64,000 nucleotides of DNA from Streptomyces sp. WP-1 (GTDB lineage: Bacteria > Actinomycetota > Actinomycetes > Streptomycetales > Streptomycetaceae): the NCBI RefSeq assembly GCF_030450125.1, contig NZ_CP123923.1:4960001-5024000 (forward strand), given 5' to 3'. Position numbers and translations under genes: made by a program. Below the pieces are notes generated by a model. The model was not told the DNA's origin, made no database searches, and was given only the letters and a program-made list of their open reading frames with translations. The stretch's first letter is position 1; each line of letters opens with the position of its first letter. Below are positions 9,108-17,034 of the stretch, piece by piece.

Positions 9108-10361
9108 TCACGCCTTCGTGAGGTCCTCCACCTCCTCCTCGGGCTCGCGGCCCGGAGTCTTCAGGTCGAACTTGATGATCGCGAAGCGGAAGACGACGTA
9201 GTACACCGCGCCGAAGACCAGCCCGATCGGGATGATCAGCCATGGCTTGGTCGCCAGATGCCAGTTGAGCGCGTAGTCGATGAAGCCGGCGGAGAAGTTG
9301 AAGCCGGCGTGCACGCCCAGCCCCCATGTCACCGCCATGGACACCGCGGTGAGCACGGCGTGGACGACGTACAGCAGCGGCGCGATGAACATGAACGAGA
9401 ACTCGATCGGCTCGGTGACACCGGTGACGAAGGAGGTCAGCGCGAGGGAGACCATCATGCCGGTGACGACCTTGCGGCGCTCGGGCCGGGCGCAGTGCGC
9501 GATCGCGAGGGCGGCGGCCGGCAGACCGAACATCATGATCGGGAAGAAGCCGGACTGGAAGAGACCGGCGGACGGGTCGCCCGCGAGGAACCGGGTGATG
9601 TCGCCGTGGACGATCTCGCCGGACGCCTTCTTGTAGTCGCCGATCTGGAACCAGGCCACCGTGTTCACGAACTGGTGCATGCCGATCGGGATCAGACCGC
9701 GGTTGACCAGACCGAACAGGGCGGCGCCCGCGGCCCCGAGGCCGGTCATCCACTCGCCGAAGTGCGTGATGCCCTTGCCGATGGGCTCCCAGATCAGGAG
9801 GAAGAAGACGCCGACCAGCGTGCCGACGAAGGCCATCAGGATCGGCACCAGGCGGCGGCCGTTGAAGAAGCCGAGCCAGTCCACCAGCTTGGTGCGGTGG
9901 AAGCGCTGCCACATGATGGCCGCCAGCAGGCCCATGATGATGCCGCCGAGGACACCGGGGTCGTTGTAGGTGGCGTCCACGATCTTGCCGTGGGTGTCGA
10001 CGTGCTTGTCGACCAGCGGGAAGGCCTGGAGCACCTTGCTGTAGACGAGGAAGCCGACCACTGCGGCCAGGGCGGTGGAGCCGTCGGCCTTCTTGGCGAA
10101 GCCGATGGCCACGCCTATGCAGAACAGCAGGGGGAGCGACCCGGTCAGGGCACCGCCGGCCGCGTTGAAGACGGTCGCGACCTTGTCCCAGCCGAGGCCG
10201 TCCTTGCCGAAGATGTCATCCTGGCCCAGGCGGACCATGATGCCCGCGGCCGGCAGTACGGCGATCGGGAGCTGAAGGCTCCGGCCGACCTTCTGCAGGC
10301 CCTGGAACAGGCCCGCTCCCCGCTTCTTTGCGGGGGCCGCCGTTGCGGTGGCGGTGCTCAT
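9108..10361 (-). CDS. nagE2: N-acetylglucosamine PTS permease EIIC (NagE2-like)
   Basis: A 417-residue membrane permease of the glucose/GlcNAc PTS family with about 10 hydrophobic segments. Family marks include LQLPIAVLPAAGIMVRLG, KADGSTALAA, FFNGRRLVPILMAF, the substrate-loop MFGLPAAALAIAH and VTGVTEPIEFSFMFIAPLLY. It imports and phosphorylates GlcNAc together with EIIB (nagF, 12004) and general EIIA/HPr/EI encoded elsewhere. The ATG at 10361 follows GGAGGACG; the longer frame would run through the DasR sites. In S. coelicolor NagE2 is the main GlcNAc permease; the symbol is assigned by position. Two dre sites at 10381-10413 imply DasR repression. Confidence 0.92.
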   Translation of the reverse strand: MSTATATAAPAKKRGAGLFQGLQKVGRSLQLPIAVLPAAGIMVRLGQDDIFGKDGLGWDKVATVFNAAGGALTGSLPLLFCIGVAIGFAKKADGSTALAAVVGFLVYSKVLQAFPLVDKHVDTHGKIVDATYNDPGVLGGIIMGLLAAIMWQRFHRTKLVDWLGFFNGRRLVPILMAFVGTLVGVFFLLIWEPIGKGITHFGEWMTGLGAAGAALFGLVNRGLIPIGMHQFVNTVAWFQIGDYKKASGEIVHGDITRFLAGDPSAGLFQSGFFPIMMFGLPAAALAIAHCARPERRKVVTGMMVSLALTSFVTGVTEPIEFSFMFIAPLLYVVHAVLTAVSMAVTWGLGVHAGFNFSAGFIDYALNWHLATKPWLIIPIGLVFGAVYYVVFRFAIIKFDLKTPGREPEEEVEDLTKA

Positions 10362-10380
10362 ACGTCGTCCTCCATCGGGT

Positions 10381-10396
10381 GGTGGTCTACACCACT
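10381..10396 (-). promoter_or_regulatory. DasR site (dre) upstream of nagE2, proximal
   Basis: GGTGGTCTACACCACT closely matches the DasR consensus A(C/G)TGGTCTAGACCA(C/G)T. It is 20 bp upstream of the nagE2 start. Confidence 0.85.
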
Positions 10397-10397
10397 C

Positions 10398-10413
10398 ACT
10401 GGTGTAGACCTGT
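10398..10413 (-). promoter_or_regulatory. DasR site (dre) upstream of nagE2, distal
   Basis: ACTGGTGTAGACCTGT, a second dre-like element one base away from the first, so two DasR dimers could bind side by side. Confidence 0.75.
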
Positions 10414-10514
10414 TGTAGCACGATGAAGGCGCCGTAAGGAACCACGAATTCCGCGACCGGAACGCTACGCGCCGTGCAGGGCGGGGCGGCCCCGGGGGCG
10501 GCGGGCCGCGGGGG

Positions 10515-11807
10515 TCAGAGCCCGGTCACGTCCTCGACCTCCGCCTCGGGCTCGCGGCCCGGGGTCCTGAGGTCGAAGCGGGTGATGGCGAAGCGGAAGA
10601 CGGCGTAGTAGACCGCCGCGAAGCACAGGCCGATCGGGATGATCAGCCAGGGCCTGGTCGCCAGATGCCAGTTGATGACGTAGTCGATCAGCCCCGCCGA
10701 GAAGCTGAAGCCGTCGTGCACCCCGAGCGCCCACGTCACCGCCATCGACACCCCGGTCAGCACCGCGTGGACGGCGTACAGGACCGGCGCGATGAACATG
10801 AACGAGTACTCGATCGGCTCGGTGATCCCCGTGACGAACGACGTCAGCGCCACCGACAGCATCAGCCCGCCGACCTCCTTGCGGCGATGCGGCTCGGCGC
10901 AGTGTGTGATCGCCAGCGCCGCCGCCGGCAGCGCGAACATCATGATCGGGAAGAAGCCCGAGGTGAACTGCCCCGCGTGCGGATCGCCCGCCAGGAACAT
11001 GCTGATGTCACCGTGCACCACCGTCCCGTCCGGCTGCGTGTAACTGCCGAACTGGAACCAGATGGGCACGTTCAGGAACTGGTGCAGGCCCACCACCAGC
11101 AGCGCCCGGTTGGTGACACCGAACAGCCCCGCCCCCCACGCCCCGGCCGCGTGCAGCCAGCGGCTGAAGCTCTCCAGACCCGCCCCGATCGGCGGCCATA
11201 CCCACAGGCACAGCGCCGCGAAGAGGATGGCCGCGAACGCCATGAGGATCGGCACCAGACGGCGGCCGTTGAAGAAGCCCAGCCAGTCCACCAGCCGCGT
11301 CCGATGGAACCGCGCCCACAGGAAAGCGGCCAGCAGCCCCAGCACGATCCCGCCGAACACCCCCGGGTTCTGGAAGGTGAACGCCGCCACCGTCCCGTCC
11401 CCGGCCCGGCACCCCACCCCCGGCAGCGCCGTCGAACCGCCCGGGCAGTCCTGCGGGAACTGGTGCAGCACCCCGTAGTAGACGAGAAAGCCCGCGACCG
11501 CCGCGAGCGCCGTGGAGCCGTCCGCCTTCTTCGCCATCCCGATCGCCACGCCCACGCAGAACAGCAGCGGCAGCCCCAGCGAACCGTCCAGCAGCGCCCC
11601 GCCCGCGCCCCGCATCACCTTCGCGACCGTCGTCCAGCCCAGCCCGTCGGCGCCCACCACACCCTGCTGACCGAGCCCGATCAGCAGCCCCGCCGCGGGC
11701 AGCACCGCGATCGGCAACTGAAGGCTGCGCCCCATCTTCTGGAGCCCCTGGAACAGCCGGCCCCAGCGCTCCCGCGCCGCACTCCCCGTCGCGCTCCCCT
11801 CGCTCAT
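10515..11807 (-). CDS. nagE1: PTS permease EIIC paralogue (NagE1-like)
   Basis: A 430-residue EIIC, clearly paralogous to nagE2 over its whole length (LFQGLQKMGRSLQLPIAVLP, FFNGRRLVPILMAF, FFPIMMFALPAAALAITH, TGITEPIEYSFMFIAPVLY). It differs by an insertion near residues 125-145 that carries two cysteines (DCPGG and GVGCRAG). The role is presumably GlcNAc or a related amino sugar, sharing EIIB NagF. Start ATG 11807 follows GGAGGACG. It is 153 bp upstream of nagE2 on the same strand, and the dre pair at 10381-10413 lies between them. A third dre site at 11869 governs its promoter. Confidence 0.9.
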   Translation of the reverse strand: MSEGSATGSAARERWGRLFQGLQKMGRSLQLPIAVLPAAGLLIGLGQQGVVGADGLGWTTVAKVMRGAGGALLDGSLGLPLLFCVGVAIGMAKKADGSTALAAVAGFLVYYGVLHQFPQDCPGGSTALPGVGCRAGDGTVAAFTFQNPGVFGGIVLGLLAAFLWARFHRTRLVDWLGFFNGRRLVPILMAFAAILFAALCLWVWPPIGAGLESFSRWLHAAGAWGAGLFGVTNRALLVVGLHQFLNVPIWFQFGSYTQPDGTVVHGDISMFLAGDPHAGQFTSGFFPIMMFALPAAALAITHCAEPHRRKEVGGLMLSVALTSFVTGITEPIEYSFMFIAPVLYAVHAVLTGVSMAVTWALGVHDGFSFSAGLIDYVINWHLATRPWLIIPIGLCFAAVYYAVFRFAITRFDLRTPGREPEAEVEDVTGL

Positions 11808-11868
11808 GGGCGTCCTCCGGCCACTCGGCGGCCACTCGACTCGGGTGCGGTTTGGCGACCGTCCCTCC

Positions 11869-11884
11869 GCTGGTGTAGACCAGT
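11869..11884. promoter_or_regulatory. DasR site (dre) between nagE1 and nagF
   Basis: GCTGGTGTAGACCAGT matches the dre consensus. It lies in the divergent region between nagE1 (minus) and nagF (plus), so one site could control both promoters. Confidence 0.85.
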
Positions 11885-12003
11885 TGCCCGGACGGTTCCG
11901 CTGTCGTGAACGCCATCTTTCGGCACGGACGGCATGACCGCTCGCGAAGATGGGCCAACTGTGGGTTACTGCGACAAAGCGGTTCGGATCAGGGAGAAGC
12001 AAC

Positions 12004-12237
12004 ATGGCCAGCAAGGCTGAGAAGATCGTCGCCGGCCTCGGCGGGATCGACAACATCGAGGAGATCGAGGGCTGCATCACCCGCCTGCGCACCGAGGTCT
12101 CGGACCCCTCGCTCGTGAACGACGCCGCCCTGAAGGCCGCCGGCGCCCACGGCGTCGTCAAGATGGGCACCGCCATCCAGGTCGTCATCGGCACCGACGC
12201 CGACCCGATCGCCGCGGAGATCGAAGACATGATGTGA
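12004..12237 (+). CDS. nagF: N-acetylglucosamine PTS phosphotransferase EIIB (NagF)
   Basis: A 77-residue soluble EIIB domain. The phospho-accepting cysteine is C24 in IEGCITRLRTEV, the standard glucose-family EIIB motif, and the rest (AALKAAGAHGVVKMG, QVVIGTDAD) fits the family. It passes phosphate from EIIA(Crr) to incoming GlcNAc on NagE. ATG 12004 is preceded by AGGGAGAAG. It is divergent from nagE1 with a DasR site between them, so all three nag genes probably respond to glucosamine-6-phosphate. Confidence 0.95.
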   Translation: MASKAEKIVAGLGGIDNIEEIEGCITRLRTEVSDPSLVNDAALKAAGAHGVVKMGTAIQVVIGTDADPIAAEIEDMM

Positions 12238-12302
12238 ACCCCGGGACCCGCACGGGTCCTGCCGGGCTCCACCGGGAACGTCACCGGTGACGTCACCGGT
12301 CG

Positions 12303-12333
12303 AGGGGCTCTTCCCGACGCGGGAGGAGCCCCT
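12303..12333 (+). terminator. Terminator after nagF
   Basis: AGGGGCTCTTCCCG (12303-12316) pairs with CGGGAGGAGCCCCT (12320-12333) with a single G-T wobble and ACG loop. A smaller hairpin, GGACCC/GGGTCC, lies at 12244-12259. Confidence 0.8.
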
Positions 12334-12347
12334 TCCGTATCTACGGC

Positions 12348-12353
12348 TAGGCT
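12348..12353 (+). promoter_or_regulatory. Probable -10 box of leaderless rph
   Basis: TAGGCT ends 7 nt before the rph ATG at 12361, with no Shine-Dalgarno sequence between. Confidence 0.45.
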
Positions 12354-12360
12354 CCATGCC

Positions 12361-13098
<738 letters not shown>

Positions 13099-13130
13099 CG
13101 GGCAACCCGGCGGCCCCTCCCCGCGTCCTA

Positions 13131-13147
13131 CCTCTACGCAGTAGAGG
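13131..13147 (+). promoter_or_regulatory. Inverted repeat upstream of a lipoprotein gene
   Basis: CCTCTAC-GCA-GTAGAGG, a perfect 7-bp inverted repeat 24 bp before the lipoprotein start and 33 bp after rph. It could be an operator or a weak rph terminator. Confidence 0.35.
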
Positions 13148-13171
13148 GACACCCGGGGAGGGAACATCATC

Positions 13172-13558
13172 ATGGCCGCCAGCCGAGGCCGTCTCGCCGC
13201 CGTCATGGCGACCGCCGCGCTCACCGCAGGCCTCGTCGGCGGCTGCGGCGCCGTGCACAAGGCGATGGACTGCGTGCACACCGCCGACACCATCGCCGAC
13301 GGCGTCACCGATCTCCAGCAGGCGGTGGAGAACGCCGCGCACGACCCCGGGCGGGCCGACTCCGCGCTCGACACGATCGAGAAGAACGTGCGGAAGATCG
13401 GGGACAAGACGGACGACGCCGATGTCAACAAGGCGGTGGACGATCTGAACAAGGCGGTGGGCGGTGTTCGTACGGCCATCAAGAACGGTGATCGGACGCC
13501 CGACGTGGGGCCGGTGACGGATGCGGCGGGGGAGCTGACGAAGGGGTGCGCGAAGTAG
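13172..13558 (+). CDS. Small secreted lipoprotein
   Basis: A 128-residue protein with a signal peptide ending in LVGGC, acylated cysteine at residue 25. The mature part is a helical, charged segment (HTADTIADGVTDLQQAVENA, SALDTIEKNVRKIGDKTDDA, VNKAVDDLNKAVGGVRTAI) with heptad-like spacing suggesting helical hairpins, and ends GCAK. I do not recognise a family. GGGGAGGGA precedes the ATG. It stands alone between rph and a convergent DUF1707 gene. Confidence 0.75.
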   Translation: MAASRGRLAAVMATAALTAGLVGGCGAVHKAMDCVHTADTIADGVTDLQQAVENAAHDPGRADSALDTIEKNVRKIGDKTDDADVNKAVDDLNKAVGGVRTAIKNGDRTPDVGPVTDAAGELTKGCAK

Positions 13559-13579
13559 TCCGGTGCGGGTTCGCTGTGG

Positions 13580-14239
13580 CTAGCCGCGCAGTTCTCCGCG
13601 CCCCTTCGGAGCGCGTTCGAGGGAGCGCTTGCGGGCCTTGCGGGCGACCCCCACCCCGCCCCAGAACGCGAAGCCCCCGATGACGACCCGCGGGGCGCCC
13701 GGGTCGGACAGGCCCTCGTCCCGCGGGTGCTCGAACGCGCCCATGATGCCGAGGCCCCGTACGACGACCTCGACGCCCGGCGGCACGGTGATCTGGACGC
13801 CGCCCAGGACGGCCACGATATTGATCTCCACCTCGCGGTCGGCGAAGTTCGCGTCCCGCAGGTCGAGGTCGGCGCCGCCCAGGAACGCGAGGCACTTGAA
13901 GCGCTTGGGCACGGTCCAGCGGCCCTTGCGCTCGAAGCCGGACAGGATGGCGATGCCGCCCGAGGACGAGCCCTCGCCGCCGACGATGCGGGAGGACCAA
14001 CTGTCGTCCCGCACCGGAGCCTTGGCGAAGGAGACCGGCGCCGGGGCGGAACCGGCGGGCAGATCGCGGGTGATCGGGACCAGCTCGCCGTACGTACGCG
14101 CCGCGTACGTCGCCTCCAGCCGCTCCTCGAACTCGCCCATGTCCAGGCGCCCTTCGGCGAGAGCGTCGCGCAGCACCTCGGCGACCCGTTCCCGGTCGGT
14201 GTCGGAGGCGCGGAGTTCGGGACGTGCGTCGTCGGTCAT
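13580..14239 (-). CDS. DUF1707 protein with a LiaF-like C-terminal domain
   Basis: A 219-residue protein. Residues 7-60 are a DUF1707 domain (LRASDTDRERVAEVLRDALAEGRLDMGEFEERLEA). After a linker, a beta-rich region at about 90-190 (AILSGFERKGRW, CLAFLGGADLDLRDA, VEINIVAVLGGVQITVPPG) resembles the LiaF/cell-wall-active antibiotic response fold. It may sense envelope stress, but that is only a family association. The last codons lie over a dispersed Streptomyces repeat at 13586-13605, which supplies the Arg/Gly-rich tail. It starts 10 bp from the ABC ATPase stop and may be read with that operon. Confidence 0.82.
   Translation of the reverse strand: MTDDARPELRASDTDRERVAEVLRDALAEGRLDMGEFEERLEATYAARTYGELVPITRDLPAGSAPAPVSFAKAPVRDDSWSSRIVGGEGSSSGGIAILSGFERKGRWTVPKRFKCLAFLGGADLDLRDANFADREVEINIVAVLGGVQITVPPGVEVVVRGLGIMGAFEHPRDEGLSDPGAPRVVIGGFAFWGGVGVARKARKRSLERAPKGRGELRG
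13586..13605. repeat. Dispersed element, copy 1 (in the 3' end of a CDS)
   Basis: GCGCAGTTCTCCGCGCCCCT. It differs from the copy at 55360-55379 at one base of 20, and both are preceded by GTGGC-N4-C. It is a short dispersed sequence familiar from Streptomyces intergenic regions. Confidence 0.6.
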
Positions 14240-14248
14240 GGCAGCAGC

Positions 14249-15211
14249 CTACGAGACCGCCTTCTCCGCGTACATCTTCGCGATGACGGCCTCGATGTCC
14301 GGCTCCCGCACCGACAGGTCCACCAGCGGATACGCCGCCGCGAGATGCGCGACCAGCGGCGCCGCCGACCGCCCCGCCGGGAACGCCAGCCACTGCCGGG
14401 GCCCCTCCACCCGCACCACCCGCGCCGACGGCACCTCCACCGGCGGCAGCTCCCGCTCCAGGTCCACCACCAGGGTCCGCTCGCTCTCCCCGGCCTCGTG
14501 CAGCCCCGTGAGCGGGCCGTCGTACATCAGCCGGCCGTGGTCGATCACCATCACCCGGGAGCACAGCTGCTCGATGTCCTGGAGATCATGGGTGGTCAGC
14601 AGCACGGTCGTACCGCTCGCGGCGTTCAACTCCCGCAAAAACCCGCGCACCTTGGCCTTGGAGACGACGTCCAGGCCGATCGTCGGCTCGTCCAGGTACA
14701 GCACCTCCGGGTCGTGCAGCAGCGCCGCCGCGATGTCCCCGCGCATCCGCTGACCCAGCGAGAGCTGGCGCACCGGGGTGTCCAACAGGGTCCGCAGTTC
14801 CAGGAGTTCGACCAGGCGGTCCAGATTATCCCGGTAACGGGCGTCCGGGATGCGGTACATACGGTGCGCGAGCCGGTAGGAGTCGAGCAGCGGCAGGTCC
14901 CACCACAAAGTGGTGCGCTGTCCGAACACCACCCCGATGCGATGCGCGAGGCGCGCGCGCTCCCGCGAGGGGTCGATGCCCGCGACCCGCAGCCGGCCGC
15001 CGCTCGGCGTCAGGATCCCGGTCAGCATCTTGATCGTGGTGGACTTCCCGGCACCGTTCGGCCCGATGTAGCCCACCATCTCCCCGCGCGCCACGGTGAA
15101 CGACAGCGAGTCCACCGCCCGCACCTCGTGCCGCTCCCGCTTGAGGAAGCCGGTCCTGCGGCGCACCGGGAAGACCTTCTCCACCCTCTCCAGCGCGATG
15201 AAGTCGTCCAT
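14249..15211 (-). CDS. ABC-2 exporter, ATP-binding subunit
   Basis: A 320-residue ABC ATPase: Walker A GPNGAGKST at about 49-57, signature LSLGQRMRGD, Walker B EVLYLDEP, and the H-loop TTHD. The Q-loop region reads VFGQRTTLWWDLPLLDS, characteristic of the DrrA/NodI-like exporters paired with DUF990-type permeases. A C-terminal regulatory domain follows from about 240. It is the last gene of a three-gene exporter operon: permease (16832), permease (16039), ATPase, with 6 bp between the second permease and this gene. Substrate unknown. Confidence 0.9.
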   Translation of the reverse strand: MDDFIALERVEKVFPVRRRTGFLKRERHEVRAVDSLSFTVARGEMVGYIGPNGAGKSTTIKMLTGILTPSGGRLRVAGIDPSRERARLAHRIGVVFGQRTTLWWDLPLLDSYRLAHRMYRIPDARYRDNLDRLVELLELRTLLDTPVRQLSLGQRMRGDIAAALLHDPEVLYLDEPTIGLDVVSKAKVRGFLRELNAASGTTVLLTTHDLQDIEQLCSRVMVIDHGRLMYDGPLTGLHEAGESERTLVVDLERELPPVEVPSARVVRVEGPRQWLAFPAGRSAAPLVAHLAAAYPLVDLSVREPDIEAVIAKMYAEKAVS

Positions 15212-15217
15212 GAGGTC

Positions 15218-16039
15218 CTAGCTCCCTGTGCTCCGGTACGAACGAAGTCCCGCCCGCCAGGCCAGCCCGGCCAGCGCGCAGCAGCCCGCCGCCACCAGCG
15301 GCGTCGTCCACGCCACCCAGCCCGGCAGGTCCAGCGGATACGGCCGCCCGAGGATGTAGCTCGCGGGCAGCCAGTTGACGAAGGCCAGCGGCAGCACGAA
15401 CGTCACCCCGCGCACCAGCTCCCGGCCGAACACCGTCGGCGGGTACTGGAGCAGCGTCGTACCGCCGTACGTGAACGCGTTCTGCACCTCGGCCGCGTCC
15501 TGCGCCACGAACTGGAAGGCCGCGCCCGCCACGAACACCGCGCAGAAGATCCCGCACCCCGCGAGCAGCGCCACCGGCATCAGCAGCAGCCGGTCCACGC
15601 TCCAGCCGACGTCCAGCCGGGTCAGCGCCCAGCCCAGCACCAGCGAGCCCTGGGTGACCCGGCCGAGGCGGCGCAGCGCGAACCGGTCCGCCGCCACCTG
15701 CGCCAGTATCGGCGCCGGCCGCACCAGCAGCGCGTCCAGCGTGCCGTCCCGCAGCCGCCGGCCCAGCCGGTCCATCGAGCCGATCACCAGGTCCGCCAGA
15801 CCGAAGGAGACCGCCGACAGGCCGTACAGGAACGCCACTTCGGGCAGCGTCCAGCCGCCGAGGGCACGCACCCGCGAGAACATCAGCATGATCGCGACGA
15901 AGTCGAAGAAGGTCGCCGCGAAACTCCCGAACGTGGTCATGGCGAACGACGCCCGGTACGCCATCGTCGACCGGATCCACATCCCGGCGATCAGCCCGTA
16001 CGCCCGCGCCCCCTCCGCGAGCCGCCCGCGCTCAGCCAC
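15218..16039 (-). CDS. ABC-2 family permease, second subunit
   Basis: A 273-residue membrane protein with about six hydrophobic segments (ASFAMTTFGSFAATFFDFVAI, FLYGLSAVSFGLADLVIG, LLMPVALLAGCGIFCAVF). It fits the DUF990/ABC-2 permease family. I place the start at GTG 16039, overlapping the stop of the preceding permease by 8 bp, which implies translational coupling; the longer frame begins inside that gene. The two permeases probably form the heterodimeric channel of one exporter. Confidence 0.85.
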   Translation of the reverse strand: MAERGRLAEGARAYGLIAGMWIRSTMAYRASFAMTTFGSFAATFFDFVAIMLMFSRVRALGGWTLPEVAFLYGLSAVSFGLADLVIGSMDRLGRRLRDGTLDALLVRPAPILAQVAADRFALRRLGRVTQGSLVLGWALTRLDVGWSVDRLLLMPVALLAGCGIFCAVFVAGAAFQFVAQDAAEVQNAFTYGGTTLLQYPPTVFGRELVRGVTFVLPLAFVNWLPASYILGRPYPLDLPGWVAWTTPLVAAGCCALAGLAWRAGLRSYRSTGS

Positions 16040-16832
16040 CCTGCACCACCACCCGCCGCGTCGCCACCGACTGGAGCAGCCGCCCGGCACCCAGCAGCAC
16101 CACGGCCCACGCCCCCTGGAACAGATACGTGCGCAGCGGGTCCCCGTGCCCGAGCAGGATGTCGGCGGGCGCCTGGAGGAGCGAGGACCAGGGCAGGGCG
16201 CGTACGACGGTACCGAGCGCCCCCGGGAACACGTTCAGCGGCAGCAGCATCCCCGAGCAGAAGTAGCCGAGCAGCCACGTCATCTGGCTCACCCCGGTGC
16301 CGTCCAGCAGCCAGAACGCGCTCAGCGCCACCAGATAGCGGATGCCGAAGCCGACCAGCATCGCCAGCAGCACGGCCAGCAGGAACGCCGCCCAGGTGGC
16401 CGGGCTCGCCGGCAGGTACGCCGGGAAGACCAGCGCGCCGAAGACGAAGGGGACCACGCCCCGCCCCAGCAGCTGGAAGAACGCCCGGCCCAGGTCGGCG
16501 GAGAGCCACCACAGCTGGAGGTCGGCCGGCCGGTACAGGTCGATCGCCACGTCCCCCGTCCGGATGCGTTCCATCAGTTCGTCCTCGACGCCCCCGCCGC
16601 TGATCGCGAGCGTCGACAGGAAGGCCTGACCGAGCCACACATAGGTGACGGCCTGCGCCTGGTCGTATCCCCCCAGATGCGGTTTCAGGTCCCATAGGGC
16701 CTTGTAGGTGTAGACGAGAATGAGTCCGAAGACCGTGTTGGTGAAGACCCCTGCCGCAGTGGCGGCCTTATACGTCGCGTACCGTCTGAATCCCCCTAAC
16801 GCGACGGCCGCGTACAACCGTCCCGCGCCCAC
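16032..16832 (-). CDS. ABC-2 family permease, first subunit
   Basis: A 266-residue membrane protein with about six transmembrane segments (AAGVFTNTVFGLILVYTYKAL, WAAFLLAVLLAMLVGFGIRYL, QMTWLLGYFCSGMLLPLNVFP). GTG 16832 is chosen because GGAGG lies ten bases upstream; the open frame extends much further but only through the antisense of the PBP gene. Residues GDVAIDLYRPADLQLWWLSADLGRA form the cytoplasmic loop usual in DUF990 permeases. First gene of the exporter operon, divergent from the PBP gene with about 200 bp between. Confidence 0.85.
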   Translation of the reverse strand: MGAGRLYAAVALGGFRRYATYKAATAAGVFTNTVFGLILVYTYKALWDLKPHLGGYDQAQAVTYVWLGQAFLSTLAISGGGVEDELMERIRTGDVAIDLYRPADLQLWWLSADLGRAFFQLLGRGVVPFVFGALVFPAYLPASPATWAAFLLAVLLAMLVGFGIRYLVALSAFWLLDGTGVSQMTWLLGYFCSGMLLPLNVFPGALGTVVRALPWSSLLQAPADILLGHGDPLRTYLFQGAWAVVLLGAGRLLQSVATRRVVVQGG

Positions 16833-17034
16833 GTCAGTCGACCTCCTCGGACCGCTCGACACCGAAGCGCAGGAGCCTAGTCCGGAGGCCCGGCGGCCTG
16901 CCACGCATTTTGTGGCCGAAGCGTGCCGGAATCCGGGAACGGAACGCCAGGTGCGAGAGTCTTCAAACGGGGGGCGCAGAAGGCGTACGAGGCGTACGGG
17001 AACGTACGACGCGAAACAGGAGTCCGTGCACGAC

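Noticed and set aside
13727..16603. 958-codon plus-strand frame opposite the ABC exporter operon
   Set aside because: Low-complexity shadow of three well-supported minus-strand genes.
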